In this document: in pieces, positions 38,201 through 45,234 of the stretch
Position numbering within the stretch: the first letter of the stretch is position 1
Layout of the letters: each line of letters starts with the position of its first letter
Assembly: GCF_024753215.1 (NCBI RefSeq)
Contig: NZ_JANUGV010000011.1
Span: forward strand, 1 to 64,000
Reading direction: 5' to 3'
DNA: 64,000 nt
Origin: Massilia solisilvae
GTDB lineage: Bacteria > Pseudomonadota > Gammaproteobacteria > Burkholderiales > Burkholderiaceae_D
The notes under the pieces: generated by a model
What the model was told of the DNA's origin: nothing
Databases searched by the model: none
Seen by the model: only the letters and a program-made list of their open reading frames with translations
Translations under genes and position numbers: made by a program

Positions 38201-38889
38201 CGCTCCGCTTACGTGACCGCGTCGCCGACATTGAAGTGGCCGTGGATACGGCAGCGACCTCCGCCGCGTTCCAAAATATGCGCGACCGAATTCTGGCCAG
38301 CGAAAAGCTGGTAGAGCAGGCTGACGAGCGTGCTCAAAAGATTGCGCCTTGGGTAACGTACTTCGAGAATGTCACGAAGCTGTTGGGCGGCCAGCAGGCG
38401 GTCGCGACCGAGCACTTTATTAAACAGTACGGGCCTAGGACTGCGGTGATTCAGCAGCGACTGCGACCAGTCTACAGCTTCGGCGAAATTGAAGTGTCTA
38501 GCAAGGACTCAGCCATTGGCATCCGAGTGCACCGAAAGGGCCAGGAGTTGCGGCCAGCCGACTATTTCAGTCAATCGCAGGTGCAAACGCTTGTCTTGGG
38601 ACTGTTTTTGACCGCCTGCAGTTCTCAAACCTGGTCTGGATTCTCGTCGATAATGATGGACGATCCTGTAACGCACTTCGATGACCTCAATACGTACGCG
38701 CTATTGGACCTGATTTTGGGTCTGCAAGGCTCGCCGGAAGGTGAGAGGCAGTTCGTCATTTCCACGTGCGACGAGAAATTACTGCAGTTAGCGCGCCAGA
38801 AGTTCAGGCACATGGGAACTGCGGCGAAGTTCTATAGGTTCTCGGCCATTGGAGCTGAAGGGCCGATGGTGAGCGAGATTCCTGCCTGA
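35269..38889 (+). CDS. Rad50/RecN-like SMC ATPase with N-terminal extension and zinc hook
   Basis: About 1206 residues. An N-terminal domain of roughly 205 residues precedes the ATPase, which begins ISIQNFRAYRTKKEF and has Walker A YGPNGFGKTS (about 237-246). Long coiled coils follow, interrupted near the middle by a Rad50-type zinc hook (Cys704-x-x-Cys707, CLLCGHD). The C-terminal head has YFSQSQVQ in place of the signature and Walker B MMDDPVTHFDD (about 1129-1139). ATG 35269 has AGAGAGG upstream and overlaps the nitrilase gene by 17 bp. The N-terminal extension and degenerate signature recall ABC ATPases of conflict systems (ABC-three-component, RloC-like) rather than repair SbcC (inference). 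It is the last gene before the left end. Confidence 0.8.
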   Translation: MLQSPEVLSLPSELRGALTPLMAGASFTEEALREDCLPLLLMQRAHAVTAFAVGDEADYEPLYEAFKKHYLKRTAEWSAKDVSFVFCLPAKTTVHESFRSRVEVDVYFCRKYVIQLDHDLAGSLARLPFLPLSPVSPGVQTRPPSAQTLLRQRNLKAELAKALVVPSQSSASSIFSACLEGIYGAPDKVAGASTETYSEPTAEERVQATLKSISIQNFRAYRTKKEFALGSAVTILYGPNGFGKTSFFDAIDFAVTGGVGRLAKSSGGLAKAAKHLDSGEEPTVVTLTLEREGKQHVISRDLAEHNNAQVNGKATSRKDVLSLLTGGAPAAADRVENMVALFRATHLFSQDSQELTCDVAEKSELPADIVSRMLAFDDYVSGLKKAEDVLKLARQALVEARKQAQSTRGSMEAERRELNRLEGIASADTSPDALNARFSELEQAILTSGFQMSGISMRDTRALRAMLESSATEAVNVRAGVAKALEHVAALKTLHEQLEPMRTQLEERKALVERTEASVNEASERLNSLTSELAQFKSQEQGVQNQREWSAWATSVQPEFAQLTAQSQALAENLSRLNQLLNQQREKQSKALSARQDAAATLQRLDAALKSARDAVARVQQVKEQSGLWAQAEPRLVVAQTVEAELQGLPEAKRARLGEAQQAVLAQEHVVARVERELGSARINDTSLQKLIAELRTHIDGTTCLLCGHDHGSRDALLAAIDRRMAQSEVVVRLSEALAIERTKLQAQAAARQALSDELSQEEQRLRQAKTEREELERQRTTYTAALSSIGLSLTNDIAQQLAKTSTQVHEAEILAASAVNNARQLLEAADATLTTAQDGYQALERERQASTTSLEGAKGRLNELLAEANRGAVDLTASLPALAEQLGDIEARLIQASLSVRNASTSLDAQKTLHAAAKATLAVARTSHQEAAQIWNTYNTNVQSLVAALAAAGLDGEVSDEQLHQQIQEATARETIALRLRDRVADIEVAVDTAATSAAFQNMRDRILASEKLVEQADERAQKIAPWVTYFENVTKLLGGQQAVATEHFIKQYGPRTAVIQQRLRPVYSFGEIEVSSKDSAIGIRVHRKGQELRPADYFSQSQVQTLVLGLFLTACSSQTWSGFSSIMMDDPVTHFDDLNTYALLDLILGLQGSPEGERQFVISTCDEKLLQLARQKFRHMGTAAKFYRFSAIGAEGPMVSEIPA

Positions 38890-39039
38890 CGGAGCGTTCC
38901 CAAATAAATTATTCCTCAAGTCGTTGCCGCGGTGCTACTGCCTACCACTCAAAATTACAATGCCGAGCCGAGCCGAACTGTGTTGGCCAACGCGAGTGCA
39001 AGTGTCCAATCCGGGGGGCAAGTATGTCAGCGCGATCCG

Positions 39040-39188
39040 TTGTCAAACTTTTTTATTGCAAGTTTCGCAGTGGTTTCATGTTGACCGCGTTTGTTGTCAA
39101 ACTTTATCATTAACAACGCAGTCGGTCGCATTGGCTAAGTTCTTGAATTGCATAGCGGTGCGTTGTCAGACTTTTTTATTGCTCTACA
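39040..39188 (-). repeat. Tn7-like left end (distal) with three TnsB-type sites
   Basis: Copies of the 17-mer in inverted orientation: TTGTCAAACTTTTTTAT (39040-39056), TTGTCAAACTTTATCAT (39094-39110) and TTGTCAGACTTTTTTAT (39163-39179), then nine bases ending in ACA at 39188. The sites are 54 and 69 bp apart, unlike the 20-bp period at the other end; spaced sites are characteristic of the Tn7 left end. The outermost copy is an exact complement of the outermost right-end copy. About 150 bp of non-coding DNA separates it from the last cargo gene. Confidence 0.9.
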
Positions 39189-39193
39189 GCGGC
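39189..39193. repeat. Target site duplication GCGGC, distal copy
   Basis: Matches 6479-6483 exactly and directly abuts the terminal ACA of the element. Confidence 0.93.
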
Positions 39194-39584
39194 TTTAAAT
39201 TACAAAAATTATGGAGAATTTCCCCAGCGCCGACGACTCGATAGACAATTTTCCCTACAATAAGGGAAATTCTGCCAATCGAATACTCGTTGCTCTGGGG
39301 ATTCCTCAATGCCATCTTCGTTTCAGCTGAACTGCACCCTCCCCTTATCACCCAAGCAACACCAAGCCGCCGCCTTCGGCTCGAAAAGAAACCTTGCCCT
39401 TATCTGCGGAAGTGAACTCCAGTGAACGCTTGTTAGTTTTTCAGGCACCCGGCGTAGACGAGTGGGATTAGGGCAGACCGCTTTGTAGTAAGAACCCTAG
39501 GTCGGCTGCGGCCCGGGTACATACCGCTCTGGGCCGACTAGGAAAGGCACGCGACCATGTCAGCATCACAAACGCGACGCAGTG
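39194..39584. other. Gene-free flank beyond the transposon
   Basis: Nothing convincing is coded in these 391 bp. A small imperfect hairpin (TTTCCCT at 39250-39256 with AGGGAAA at 39263-39269) and a GC-rich dyad around 39510-39540 are visible. The sequence is less GC-rich than the backbone, and the expected glmS terminator partner of GGGACGGGCGGC is not found here, suggesting that this was already foreign DNA before the present insertion. Confidence 0.45.
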
Positions 39585-40013
39585 TTATCCAGGCAGGGGT
39601 GCAGCTGGACGGGACAAAGCACCTAGCGACGCGGCTCGCAGACAGTGCCTGCATTGGCTCGACCAGGATATAAAAGCGCATCCAAACGCCCAGGAAGAAA
39701 TGCCCTGATCGCGGGTCGAATCGTCCAAGGGCTCGCCAAGAGCCTTCACCTCTACAATTAGCAAATTTTGCTGGTCGCTATTGCGGACCAGGATGTCTGC
39801 ACGCGAAATACATGTTGAGCCAGAGGGCCGCGGCGTGGTGTGGTTAAGATCTCGAGAAGTAGTGCCGTTCGCGACCTTGAGCACGGCCCTTCCGACCTTG
39901 ATCTTGAATGTGAATTCCAGCGAGAGTTCGTCAGGTGCAAAACCGTTTTCGCAGAGCCACGGAACGACAATCTTTGTCCGTACATCCTCTTCTGATCCAA
40001 GTAGTGTTGTCAT
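39585..40013 (-). pseudogene. N-terminal remnant of a type I restriction enzyme R subunit-like protein
   Basis: The first about 105 residues read as the HsdR N-terminal nuclease-like domain: SEEDVRTKIVVPWLCENGF, then SRADILVRN (Asp) and LLIVEVKALGEPLDD (Glu-x-Lys), ending in DQGIS, where the family normally continues with a Tyr-Ala-Arg motif. Here the frame runs into unrelated sequence and stops after about 143 residues. No helicase part is present. A truncated relic, or a short nuclease-domain protein with a new tail; the former seems likelier. The start could also be a GTG at 40028. Confidence 0.6.
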
Positions 40014-40060
40014 TGTCAACGCCAGCACCTTTTAGGTCTGGTCTTGCAACAGCCGCGAGA

Positions 40061-40948
40061 TCATCGCGAACGAAGCCTATTGCGCATCAGAATGGTAAGA
40101 AGAAAAGCAACAATAATCGCAACAGTCAAAATTACGCCCGTTGAAAGGTATTGTCCAACAGCCGAATCTAATTGGTACTCCCTTTGCGTGAGGCAAAGAG
40201 CTTGCTCTTTAGTTCCCGGGACGTAATTGGCAAGGCATCCTGTCTTATGCCTTTCCGCGTTTTCAAACTTTTCTTTGCCGAACATTTGCGATAGGGGGAA
40301 AATGGTACTGGCGATTAATCCACCAATCAAACCAGCAGCAAGTCCTAATTCTGCACTTATCATAGTCTGCTTGTGCTCGAGGGTGGATGAATATAGGCTT
40401 GAGTAGCGGCTGTCTTTATCCTCAAGCAGTCTCAGTAACTTTTCTCCTCTGCGCGTTGGCGGACGAATGGCAACAGAGGCAGCGGCTACTTTTATGAAGA
40501 GTTCCAGGTGTTTTTGGAGCTCAGAATTCCCCGCAATACCGGAGAGCTCGTTTGCTGACCGGTATGCTGCGATAGTATAGCTCTTCTCACGGCCCATCTT
40601 TGACCATCCCGATTTATGCGGGTATATAGAGACGATAACTGAGCCGTTTAGGTGCATTGAATAAACAAGGGAAGCGGGTTCTTCATAGCTCACTGAACCG
40701 TTGGCACCTCCTCCTGGGGCTGGGGGATACACGCGGTTATTGTATGCGGAAAGCTGAAAGTGAGGCAGCGGGCTTTTATCGCCTTCAATGATTCTGAAGT
40801 ATTGTTCCTGGTTCGAACAATTCAGCAAAAGATCCACGCCTTCCCGAAGCCGCGGCTCTAAATCATATTTCCAGTTTAGAATCGAGTAGTGGGCCTTTTC
40901 CCTAGAATTTCTAATTTCACTATTTTCCTTCAGGAGAGTACGCAGCAT
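40061..40948 (-). CDS. Hypothetical two-transmembrane protein
   Basis: 295 residues with an N-terminal soluble region of about 200 residues and two hydrophobic helices near the C-terminus (ISAELGLAAGLIGGLIAS, about 200-218, and VILTVAIIVAFLLTILM, about 270-287), ending in a basic tail. Between them lies a segment with two Cys (GCLANY, ALCLTQ). There is no signal peptide, so the large N-terminal part is probably cytoplasmic. No family recognised. It lies in the decayed, lower-GC flank of the transposon; a membrane effector of an old defence cargo is conceivable but unsupported. Confidence 0.55.
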   Translation of the reverse strand: MLRTLLKENSEIRNSREKAHYSILNWKYDLEPRLREGVDLLLNCSNQEQYFRIIEGDKSPLPHFQLSAYNNRVYPPAPGGGANGSVSYEEPASLVYSMHLNGSVIVSIYPHKSGWSKMGREKSYTIAAYRSANELSGIAGNSELQKHLELFIKVAAASVAIRPPTRRGEKLLRLLEDKDSRYSSLYSSTLEHKQTMISAELGLAAGLIGGLIASTIFPLSQMFGKEKFENAERHKTGCLANYVPGTKEQALCLTQREYQLDSAVGQYLSTGVILTVAIIVAFLLTILMRNRLRSR

Positions 40949-41123
40949 TTGACTTTTTTTGTAATAAGTTGTGGTAACAGCTTCTTCGGAATGGATGGTA
41001 GCACAGGCGCCGGGTTACCACGAAGAGCTAAACGATTTAACTCTCTACATAACTAGTGCGTCTGTGCGTTCACTGGGACCTTTGGAATAGCCGTCCTGCT
41101 TGACCACCGCCCGGGGGGGGCAG

Positions 41124-41147
41124 AAAAAAGCCGCCTTTGAAGGCGGC
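41124..41147 (-). terminator. Rho-independent terminator
   Basis: On the minus strand GCCGCC-TTCAAA-GGCGGC (41147-41130) is followed directly by six T (41129-41124). It sits 45 bp after the stop of the 41193-41858 gene and terminates that transcript. Confidence 0.8.
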
Positions 41148-41192
41148 CTAAGGAGCTGAACTGGCGAAACGAAAGCTCATGGTTATCCGCGC

Positions 41193-41858
41193 TTAACGGG
41201 TGAGTAAATGGGGCAGCAACGTCGAGTTCAGATCCGCAACTTCTTCGGCTGTGAGGACGCGGGTATCGGGCAACTGGTGCGTCATAAAGCATGCGATGGT
41301 CGCGGCAATGTTTGCCTTGACTGCATCGCCGACTTGTTGCTCGATTTCGGATGGGCTCTGACCAGCGCTGTAATCGAAGATGCTGGCGCGCCAGGCGTTG
41401 TCGATCAACCGGAAACTCAGGACGTTGCGCCTGACCTTGCTGCTAGTTACCTCCCTATCGTTTTGGGCCACGCGCTGATGATGCGCCGAATCGATGCGGA
41501 ACGGCTCGTGCCCGTCTTCGCGGATGAATTCGGGGGCGACAAATACCAAGCGGTGCAGGTCCTCCATTGTCAATCCAGTCGGTGGGGTTACCTTGACGAC
41601 TACGCTCCCGAGCAACTCGGGGAACTGGTCGACAGCTGCCGGCTTGGGCGTAAAGTTCCACGCGACGCGGAAACCATCCACCTCAAGGGTGCGATAAGTC
41701 CTCAATGTGGCCAGCACTGACGCCCGCAGGGCCGCTGTGACGTTCAGGCCGGCCGCAGCTACGTACTCCTCGTATGCAGCCATGGGTTCCGGGTCAAGCC
41801 TGATGCTAACTCCCCGTTTCAATTTTGAGTCGGGCGACTCATTCGATTGGTTCTTCAT
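41193..41858 (-). CDS. Hypothetical protein with ribbon-helix-helix-like N-terminus
   Basis: 221 residues from the ATG at 41858, which has AGGGAA 8 bp upstream; an open frame extends 18 codons further upstream without support. Residues 11-55 (KRGVSIRLDPEPMAAYEEYV, then AAALRASVL-type helices) have the beta-strand plus two-helix look of CopG/Arc-type proteins. The rest contains a strand-rich middle and a helical C-terminus. It has its own terminator, so it is a real transcription unit. No family recognised. Confidence 0.6.
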   Translation of the reverse strand: MKNQSNESPDSKLKRGVSIRLDPEPMAAYEEYVAAAGLNVTAALRASVLATLRTYRTLEVDGFRVAWNFTPKPAAVDQFPELLGSVVVKVTPPTGLTMEDLHRLVFVAPEFIREDGHEPFRIDSAHHQRVAQNDREVTSSKVRRNVLSFRLIDNAWRASIFDYSAGQSPSEIEQQVGDAVKANIAATIACFMTHQLPDTRVLTAEEVADLNSTLLPHLLTR

Positions 41859-42429
41859 TTGACATTCCCTGTAATAGTGCGGCTTGTGCGCCAAGCAAAT
41901 CCAAAAATGCAAGCGTTTTTAGATTGTAGGTCGGAAGGCGTTCGTCGCGCAAGATTGTGGTTCGACGTTGTGTCCGGCTGTCACCGATCAGCAAACGCAG
42001 GGAGGTGCCTCGACTAGGAAGATAACTTGAACAGGTGTGGTCCTGAGGTCGTCTCGATCAGTTAAGATTCGCGATATTGCGCCGACGCCGGTGCGTCGGG
42101 CGCGTCGCTACCTCGCTGTCGTCTGTCCGCTCAGCTACTCGAAGCCCTGAGAGCAATACCTGCCGAGCTGACAATTGCGCCTAGAGAGTGGCGAAAGCAA
42201 CACGCGATTGGGTTTACCCCTTTCGCCTGGCGGGCAAGTAGCTAGGGGCGTCAACTGTCGGGATTCGCGACATAGCAGACTCTGAACCCGACTTTTAGAT
42301 GGTTATTGTTCCCAACGTACCATGCCTCGAAGAGCTCCCTTTCCAAGGGGCCGCGCCCGAGGGCTCTGCCTGATGCGGTACAGGCGACCGGGGCAAAAAC
42401 GTGATCCGGCGCCGATCCACGATAATCGC
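41859..42429. other. Largely non-coding stretch, possible gene debris
   Basis: No intact gene is supported here. Between 42251 and about 42450 a leftward frame (LTFGEWLGDY to KVGFRVCYVANPD) may be the displaced C-terminal part of the adjacent DUF2750 gene or an unrelated fragment. The rest shows nothing recognisable. Confidence 0.4.
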
Positions 42430-42675
42430 CTAGCCATTCGCCAAAGGTGAGTGGGGTTCGTATCCAGCCCATCTGCGAACTGCGCAAGCCTTGGCATATT
42501 CCCTGTGTGGCCACAGAGGAAGAACGAATGTTCCGTCATCTGCCGCCGCCATGGCCCAGCCGTCGTCGTACAGCCCCCACGCTTTCTGACGGTCTGCGAC
42601 AACCTTCACGAAATGCTCGCAGCGTTCACTACTCGGCAGGGCAAACACGGTCTCAAGTTGTTTCGGATGCATCAT
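42430..42675 (-). pseudogene. Truncated DUF2750-like protein
   Basis: 81 residues beginning MMHPKQLETVFALPSSERCE and containing WGLYDDGWAMAA, then LPLWPHREYAKACA and WAGYEP, the characteristic DUF2750 core. The frame then ends in HSPLANG instead of the usual about 40-residue C-terminal part, while another frame stays open from about 42450 down to 42251. A frameshift near 42440-42460 would explain this. Divergent from arsR, and its 5' flank contains the candidate ArsR operator. Function of the family is unknown. Confidence 0.55.
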
Positions 42676-42697
42676 TGTCCCCAGCGTCAAAAATAAT

Positions 42698-42753
42698 TCA
42701 ACCAATCGGTTGATCTTTCGAGTTCGAGAGCTCATAATCAACCATATGGTTAA
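42698..42753. promoter_or_regulatory. Paired dyads, probable ArsR operator
   Basis: Two near-identical inverted repeats, TCAACC-AATC-GGTTGA (42698-42713) and TCAACC-ATAT-GGTTAA (42738-42753), have centres exactly 40 bp apart, about four helical turns. The second covers the arsR start codon. The 12-2-12 style symmetry and location suggest autoregulation by the adjacent winged-helix repressor, possibly also of the divergent DUF2750 gene. Confidence 0.6.
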
Positions 42754-43126
42754 ATATGATTCTACCCCTCTAGATCAGGTCTTTCACGCTCTTGGCGATG
42801 CGACCCGCCGCGAGATGCTTCGCGAACTCGCCAGCGGGGACAGGACAGTGAGCCAGCTGGCCGAGCCCTTCGCCATGTCGCTCGCAGCTGCCTCCAAGCA
42901 CGTCAAGGTGCTGGAGAATGCCGGCCTGATCCAGCGCGAAATACGGGGCCGTACCCATCTGTGTCGCCTCGATCCCGGCCCCCTCGCGCGCGCCAAGGAA
43001 TGGCTGGGCTTCTACGAACGCTTCTGGACCAGCCGACTGGATGTGCTCGACCAACTTCTGCGCGACGATGCGCGCCACACCACAGCACCCTCGCCCACCT
43101 CAAAAAAAGGGAAATCGCATGAATGA
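42746..43126 (+). CDS. ArsR/SmtB-family transcriptional regulator
   Basis: 126 residues from the ATG at 42746. The winged helix is plain: LDQVFHALGDATRREMLREL (residues 8-27), TVSQLAEPFAMSLAAASKHVKVLENAGL (helix-turn-helix) and the wing IQREIRGRTHLCRL. No metal-binding Cys cluster of classical ArsR is present, as expected for the subgroup that is paired with SRPBCC proteins. The stop overlaps the next gene by 8 bp. Probably represses its own operon through the paired dyads at the start. Confidence 0.9.
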   Translation: MVKYDSTPLDQVFHALGDATRREMLRELASGDRTVSQLAEPFAMSLAAASKHVKVLENAGLIQREIRGRTHLCRLDPGPLARAKEWLGFYERFWTSRLDVLDQLLRDDARHTTAPSPTSKKGKSHE

Positions 43127-43652
43127 TCTCGCCAATCTCAACGCGTACGGCGTGTTGACGGAACCAGCCACGTTGGAAATCCAGCGCCTCTTGCCCGGCC
43201 CGATCGAACGCGTGTGGGCCTACCTCACGGACAGCGAGTTGCGACGCCAGTGGTTGGCTGCGGGACACATGCAGATGCAAGCCGGAACGCCGGTAGAGCT
43301 TGTTTGGCGAAACGACGAGTTGACATCGATGTCCGGGCGGCGCCCCGACGGCTTCCCGGAAGAACATCGCATGCAAAGCCAGATTACGGAGCTCGATCCG
43401 CCACGCAAGCTCGGGATCACGTGGGAAGGCGGCGGCGAGGTCTTGTTTGAACTGAAGCCCGCGGGCGACAAGGTGCTGCTCAAGGTGATCCACCGTCGCC
43501 TGCCCAATCGTGACGTCACCGTCATGGTGGGCGCCGGCTGGCATATGCATCTGGACATCCTTGTGGCTCGCGTCTCGGGCGAGGAGCCCGAGCCGTTCTG
43601 GGACGGCTGGAGCCGCCTGCGCAAAGAATACGACCGCCGCCTGGCGGCCTGA
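43119..43652 (+). CDS. SRPBCC (AHSA1-like) domain protein
   Basis: 177 residues with the START/AHSA1 pattern: IQRLLPGPIERVWAYLTDSE (about 21-40), the LVWRND and LDPPRKLGITWEG strands, and the C-terminal long helix HLDILVARVSGE...WSRLRKEYDRRL. Such proteins bind hydrophobic ligands in a helix-grip cavity. The ATG at 43119 has AAAGGGAAA upstream and overlaps arsR, the typical arsR-SRPBCC arrangement. Ligand unknown. Confidence 0.88.
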   Translation: MNDLANLNAYGVLTEPATLEIQRLLPGPIERVWAYLTDSELRRQWLAAGHMQMQAGTPVELVWRNDELTSMSGRRPDGFPEEHRMQSQITELDPPRKLGITWEGGGEVLFELKPAGDKVLLKVIHRRLPNRDVTVMVGAGWHMHLDILVARVSGEEPEPFWDGWSRLRKEYDRRLAA

Positions 43653-43680
43653 TGGCTCTGCGATACACGGAGGAGCACAA

Positions 43681-44472
43681 ATGCTGAACCGTACTTCAAT
43701 CGATCGGCGCCGCAGCCGCTCGCCAGCGCTGCTGGCCTTGACGTTCGCCGTTGTTGCACTCGTGGGGGCGCAAGGGGAACTGGCCCGTGCGGCCGAGACG
43801 AGCATCGACCGGATGCCACCCCAGCTTGAAACCCGGTTTGCGCTGAGCGCATTGCCGCCGGCATTGCGGGACCGTGCGACCGTGTATTTGCTGGAACCCG
43901 GAAAAGGGTATCGACTGTCTCGCCAAGGAACCAGTGGCGTTGCCTGCCTCGTCGAGCGCACCGCGTGGGAGCTGGCCGACTTCCGGAACGACATCTACAT
44001 CCCCTTGTGCTACGACGCCGCCGGGACCAGGACCTATTTGCAGGTGATCATGGATACGGCCGTGCTGCGCGCCCAGGGCATGAGCCCGGCGCAGGCGCAT
44101 GAAGAAATCGCAGGCCGCTACCGGGACAAGACGTACAAGGCGCCGGAGAAGACAGGCGTATCGTACATGCTTGCCCCGGTCATGCGCACGGTCGGCCCAC
44201 CCGACATGAAGGTGCACACCATGGCGATGCCGCACTTGATGTATTACGCGCCTGGCGTCACGAATAACGATCTCGGTGCGGTTCCCGACCTCGGCCAGCC
44301 CGACAGCCTGAGGTATCCGTTCATCGATACACAAGGCATTCCCGAGCAGAACTACATCATCCAGCTGGTCGGGGATGCGGAAAAGGCCAAGATCCTGGCC
44401 AGCGAAAAGGTACTCCTTGAGGACCTGTGTTCATACCGAAAGCTGCTTTGCCTTGAACACAGGCAGCACTGA
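43681..44472 (+). CDS. Hypothetical secreted protein
   Basis: 263 residues with a signal peptide: a basic start (RRRSRS), hydrophobic core ALLALTFAVVALVGA and a cleavage-like ARAAE near residue 38. The mature part has no motif that I recognise; it includes VACLVERTAWELADFRND and a central MLAPVMRTVGPPDMKVHTM. An ACGGAGGAGC site precedes the start. It follows the SRPBCC gene after 28 bp in the same operon. Confidence 0.72.
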   Translation: MLNRTSIDRRRSRSPALLALTFAVVALVGAQGELARAAETSIDRMPPQLETRFALSALPPALRDRATVYLLEPGKGYRLSRQGTSGVACLVERTAWELADFRNDIYIPLCYDAAGTRTYLQVIMDTAVLRAQGMSPAQAHEEIAGRYRDKTYKAPEKTGVSYMLAPVMRTVGPPDMKVHTMAMPHLMYYAPGVTNNDLGAVPDLGQPDSLRYPFIDTQGIPEQNYIIQLVGDAEKAKILASEKVLLEDLCSYRKLLCLEHRQH

Positions 44473-44574
44473 GTCAGCAAAGCGAATTATCCGCCCAAGA
44501 CATGGTGACGGCTGCATAATGAACAGCAGCTGGACCGGCCAGCTGGAAGTCAAGCGACTAACTGGAGGCAAACG

Positions 44575-45234
44575 ATGACACGAGTTCGCGTTGAGGGCTT
44601 TACCGTCTCGCTCGACGGCTATGGGGCAGGACCCGATCAGGACATCAACAACCCGCTCGGCGTTGGCGGCAGAAATTTGCACCAGTGGCTGGTCACCACA
44701 CGCACGTTCCAACGGACCTTGTTCGGCAAGGACGGCGGTACGACCGGAGTGGACGATGATTTCGCCGCCCGCGGATTCAAGGATATGGGGGCCTGGATCC
44801 TTGGCAGGAACATGTTCGACCCCAATCGTGGCGACTGGCCGGACAAGAACTGGAAAGGCTGGTGGGGGGACAATCCGCCGTATCACGTTCCCACCTTTGT
44901 GCTGACCCACTATGCTCGTGCCCCGATCGAGATGGAAGGCGGCACGACCTTCCACTTCGTCACAGGCGGTATTCGCGAGGCGCTCGACCGTGCGCGCGAA
45001 GCCGCCGCCGGCAAGGACGTACGGATCGGCGGCGGTGCGAACACAATCCGGCAGTATCTGCGTGAGGGCCTGATCGATGAACTGCACATTGCCATCGCGC
45101 CGATCCTGCTTGGCCGGGGCGAACCGCTGTTCGAAGGGATCGACTTGCCGGCCCTGGGATACCAGTGCGTGGAATGCGTAGGGTCGGAGAAGGCGACGCA
45201 CGTCGTCCTGCGGCGACAAGCTCACGGTGGCTGA
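44575..45234 (+). CDS. Dihydrofolate reductase-family protein (RibD C-terminal-like)
   Basis: 219 residues resembling the RibD C-terminal/YyaP reductase family: it starts VEGFTVSLDGYGAG, then GAWILGRNMFD, VPTFVLTHYAR and the conserved nucleotide-binding segment RIGGGANTIRQYLREGLIDELHIAIAPILLGRGEPLF (here about residues 150-186). An NAD(P)H-dependent reductase role is likely; these proteins are not true folate enzymes. ATG 44575 has GGAGG 7 bp upstream. Its stop overlaps the start of the following hydrolase gene (45227), indicating an operon. Confidence 0.88.
   Translation: MTRVRVEGFTVSLDGYGAGPDQDINNPLGVGGRNLHQWLVTTRTFQRTLFGKDGGTTGVDDDFAARGFKDMGAWILGRNMFDPNRGDWPDKNWKGWWGDNPPYHVPTFVLTHYARAPIEMEGGTTFHFVTGGIREALDRAREAAAGKDVRIGGGANTIRQYLREGLIDELHIAIAPILLGRGEPLFEGIDLPALGYQCVECVGSEKATHVVLRRQAHGG

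Larger units (their letters stand above)
6484..39188. mobile_element. Complete Tn7-like transposon at attTn7 (downstream of glmS)
   Basis: A 32,705-bp element with both ends visible. The left boundary starts TGTCGACAT followed by the 17-mer ATAAAAAAGTCTGACAA. The right boundary, read inwards on the minus strand, starts TGTAGAGCA followed by the identical 17-mer, so the spacing from the tip is the same 9 bp. Each end has three such sites, all pointing inwards as inverted sets, and the element is bracketed by the 5-bp duplication GCGGC. It carries tnsA, tnsB and tnsC, two TniQ-family genes, and defence-type cargo. Codon and base usage inside are visibly less GC-rich than in the flanks. The precise duplication, intact ends and apparently intact tns genes suggest a recent, potentially active insertion (activity is inference). 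Confidence 0.95.

Noticed and set aside
35269-38889. Housekeeping SbcC/Rad50 repair ATPase
   Set aside because: There is no SbcD/Mre11-type nuclease neighbour; the N-terminal extension and degenerate signature do not fit SbcC, and the gene overlaps a nitrilase gene within a transposon.
6484-39188. CRISPR-associated transposon (CAST)
   Set aside because: No cas genes and no CRISPR-like repeat array were seen anywhere in the element; both TniQ proteins are long, TnsD-like.
42251-42514. Independent 87-codon leftward gene beside DUF2750
   Set aside because: No ribosome-binding site, overlaps the DUF2750 frame, and reads better as a displaced fragment.
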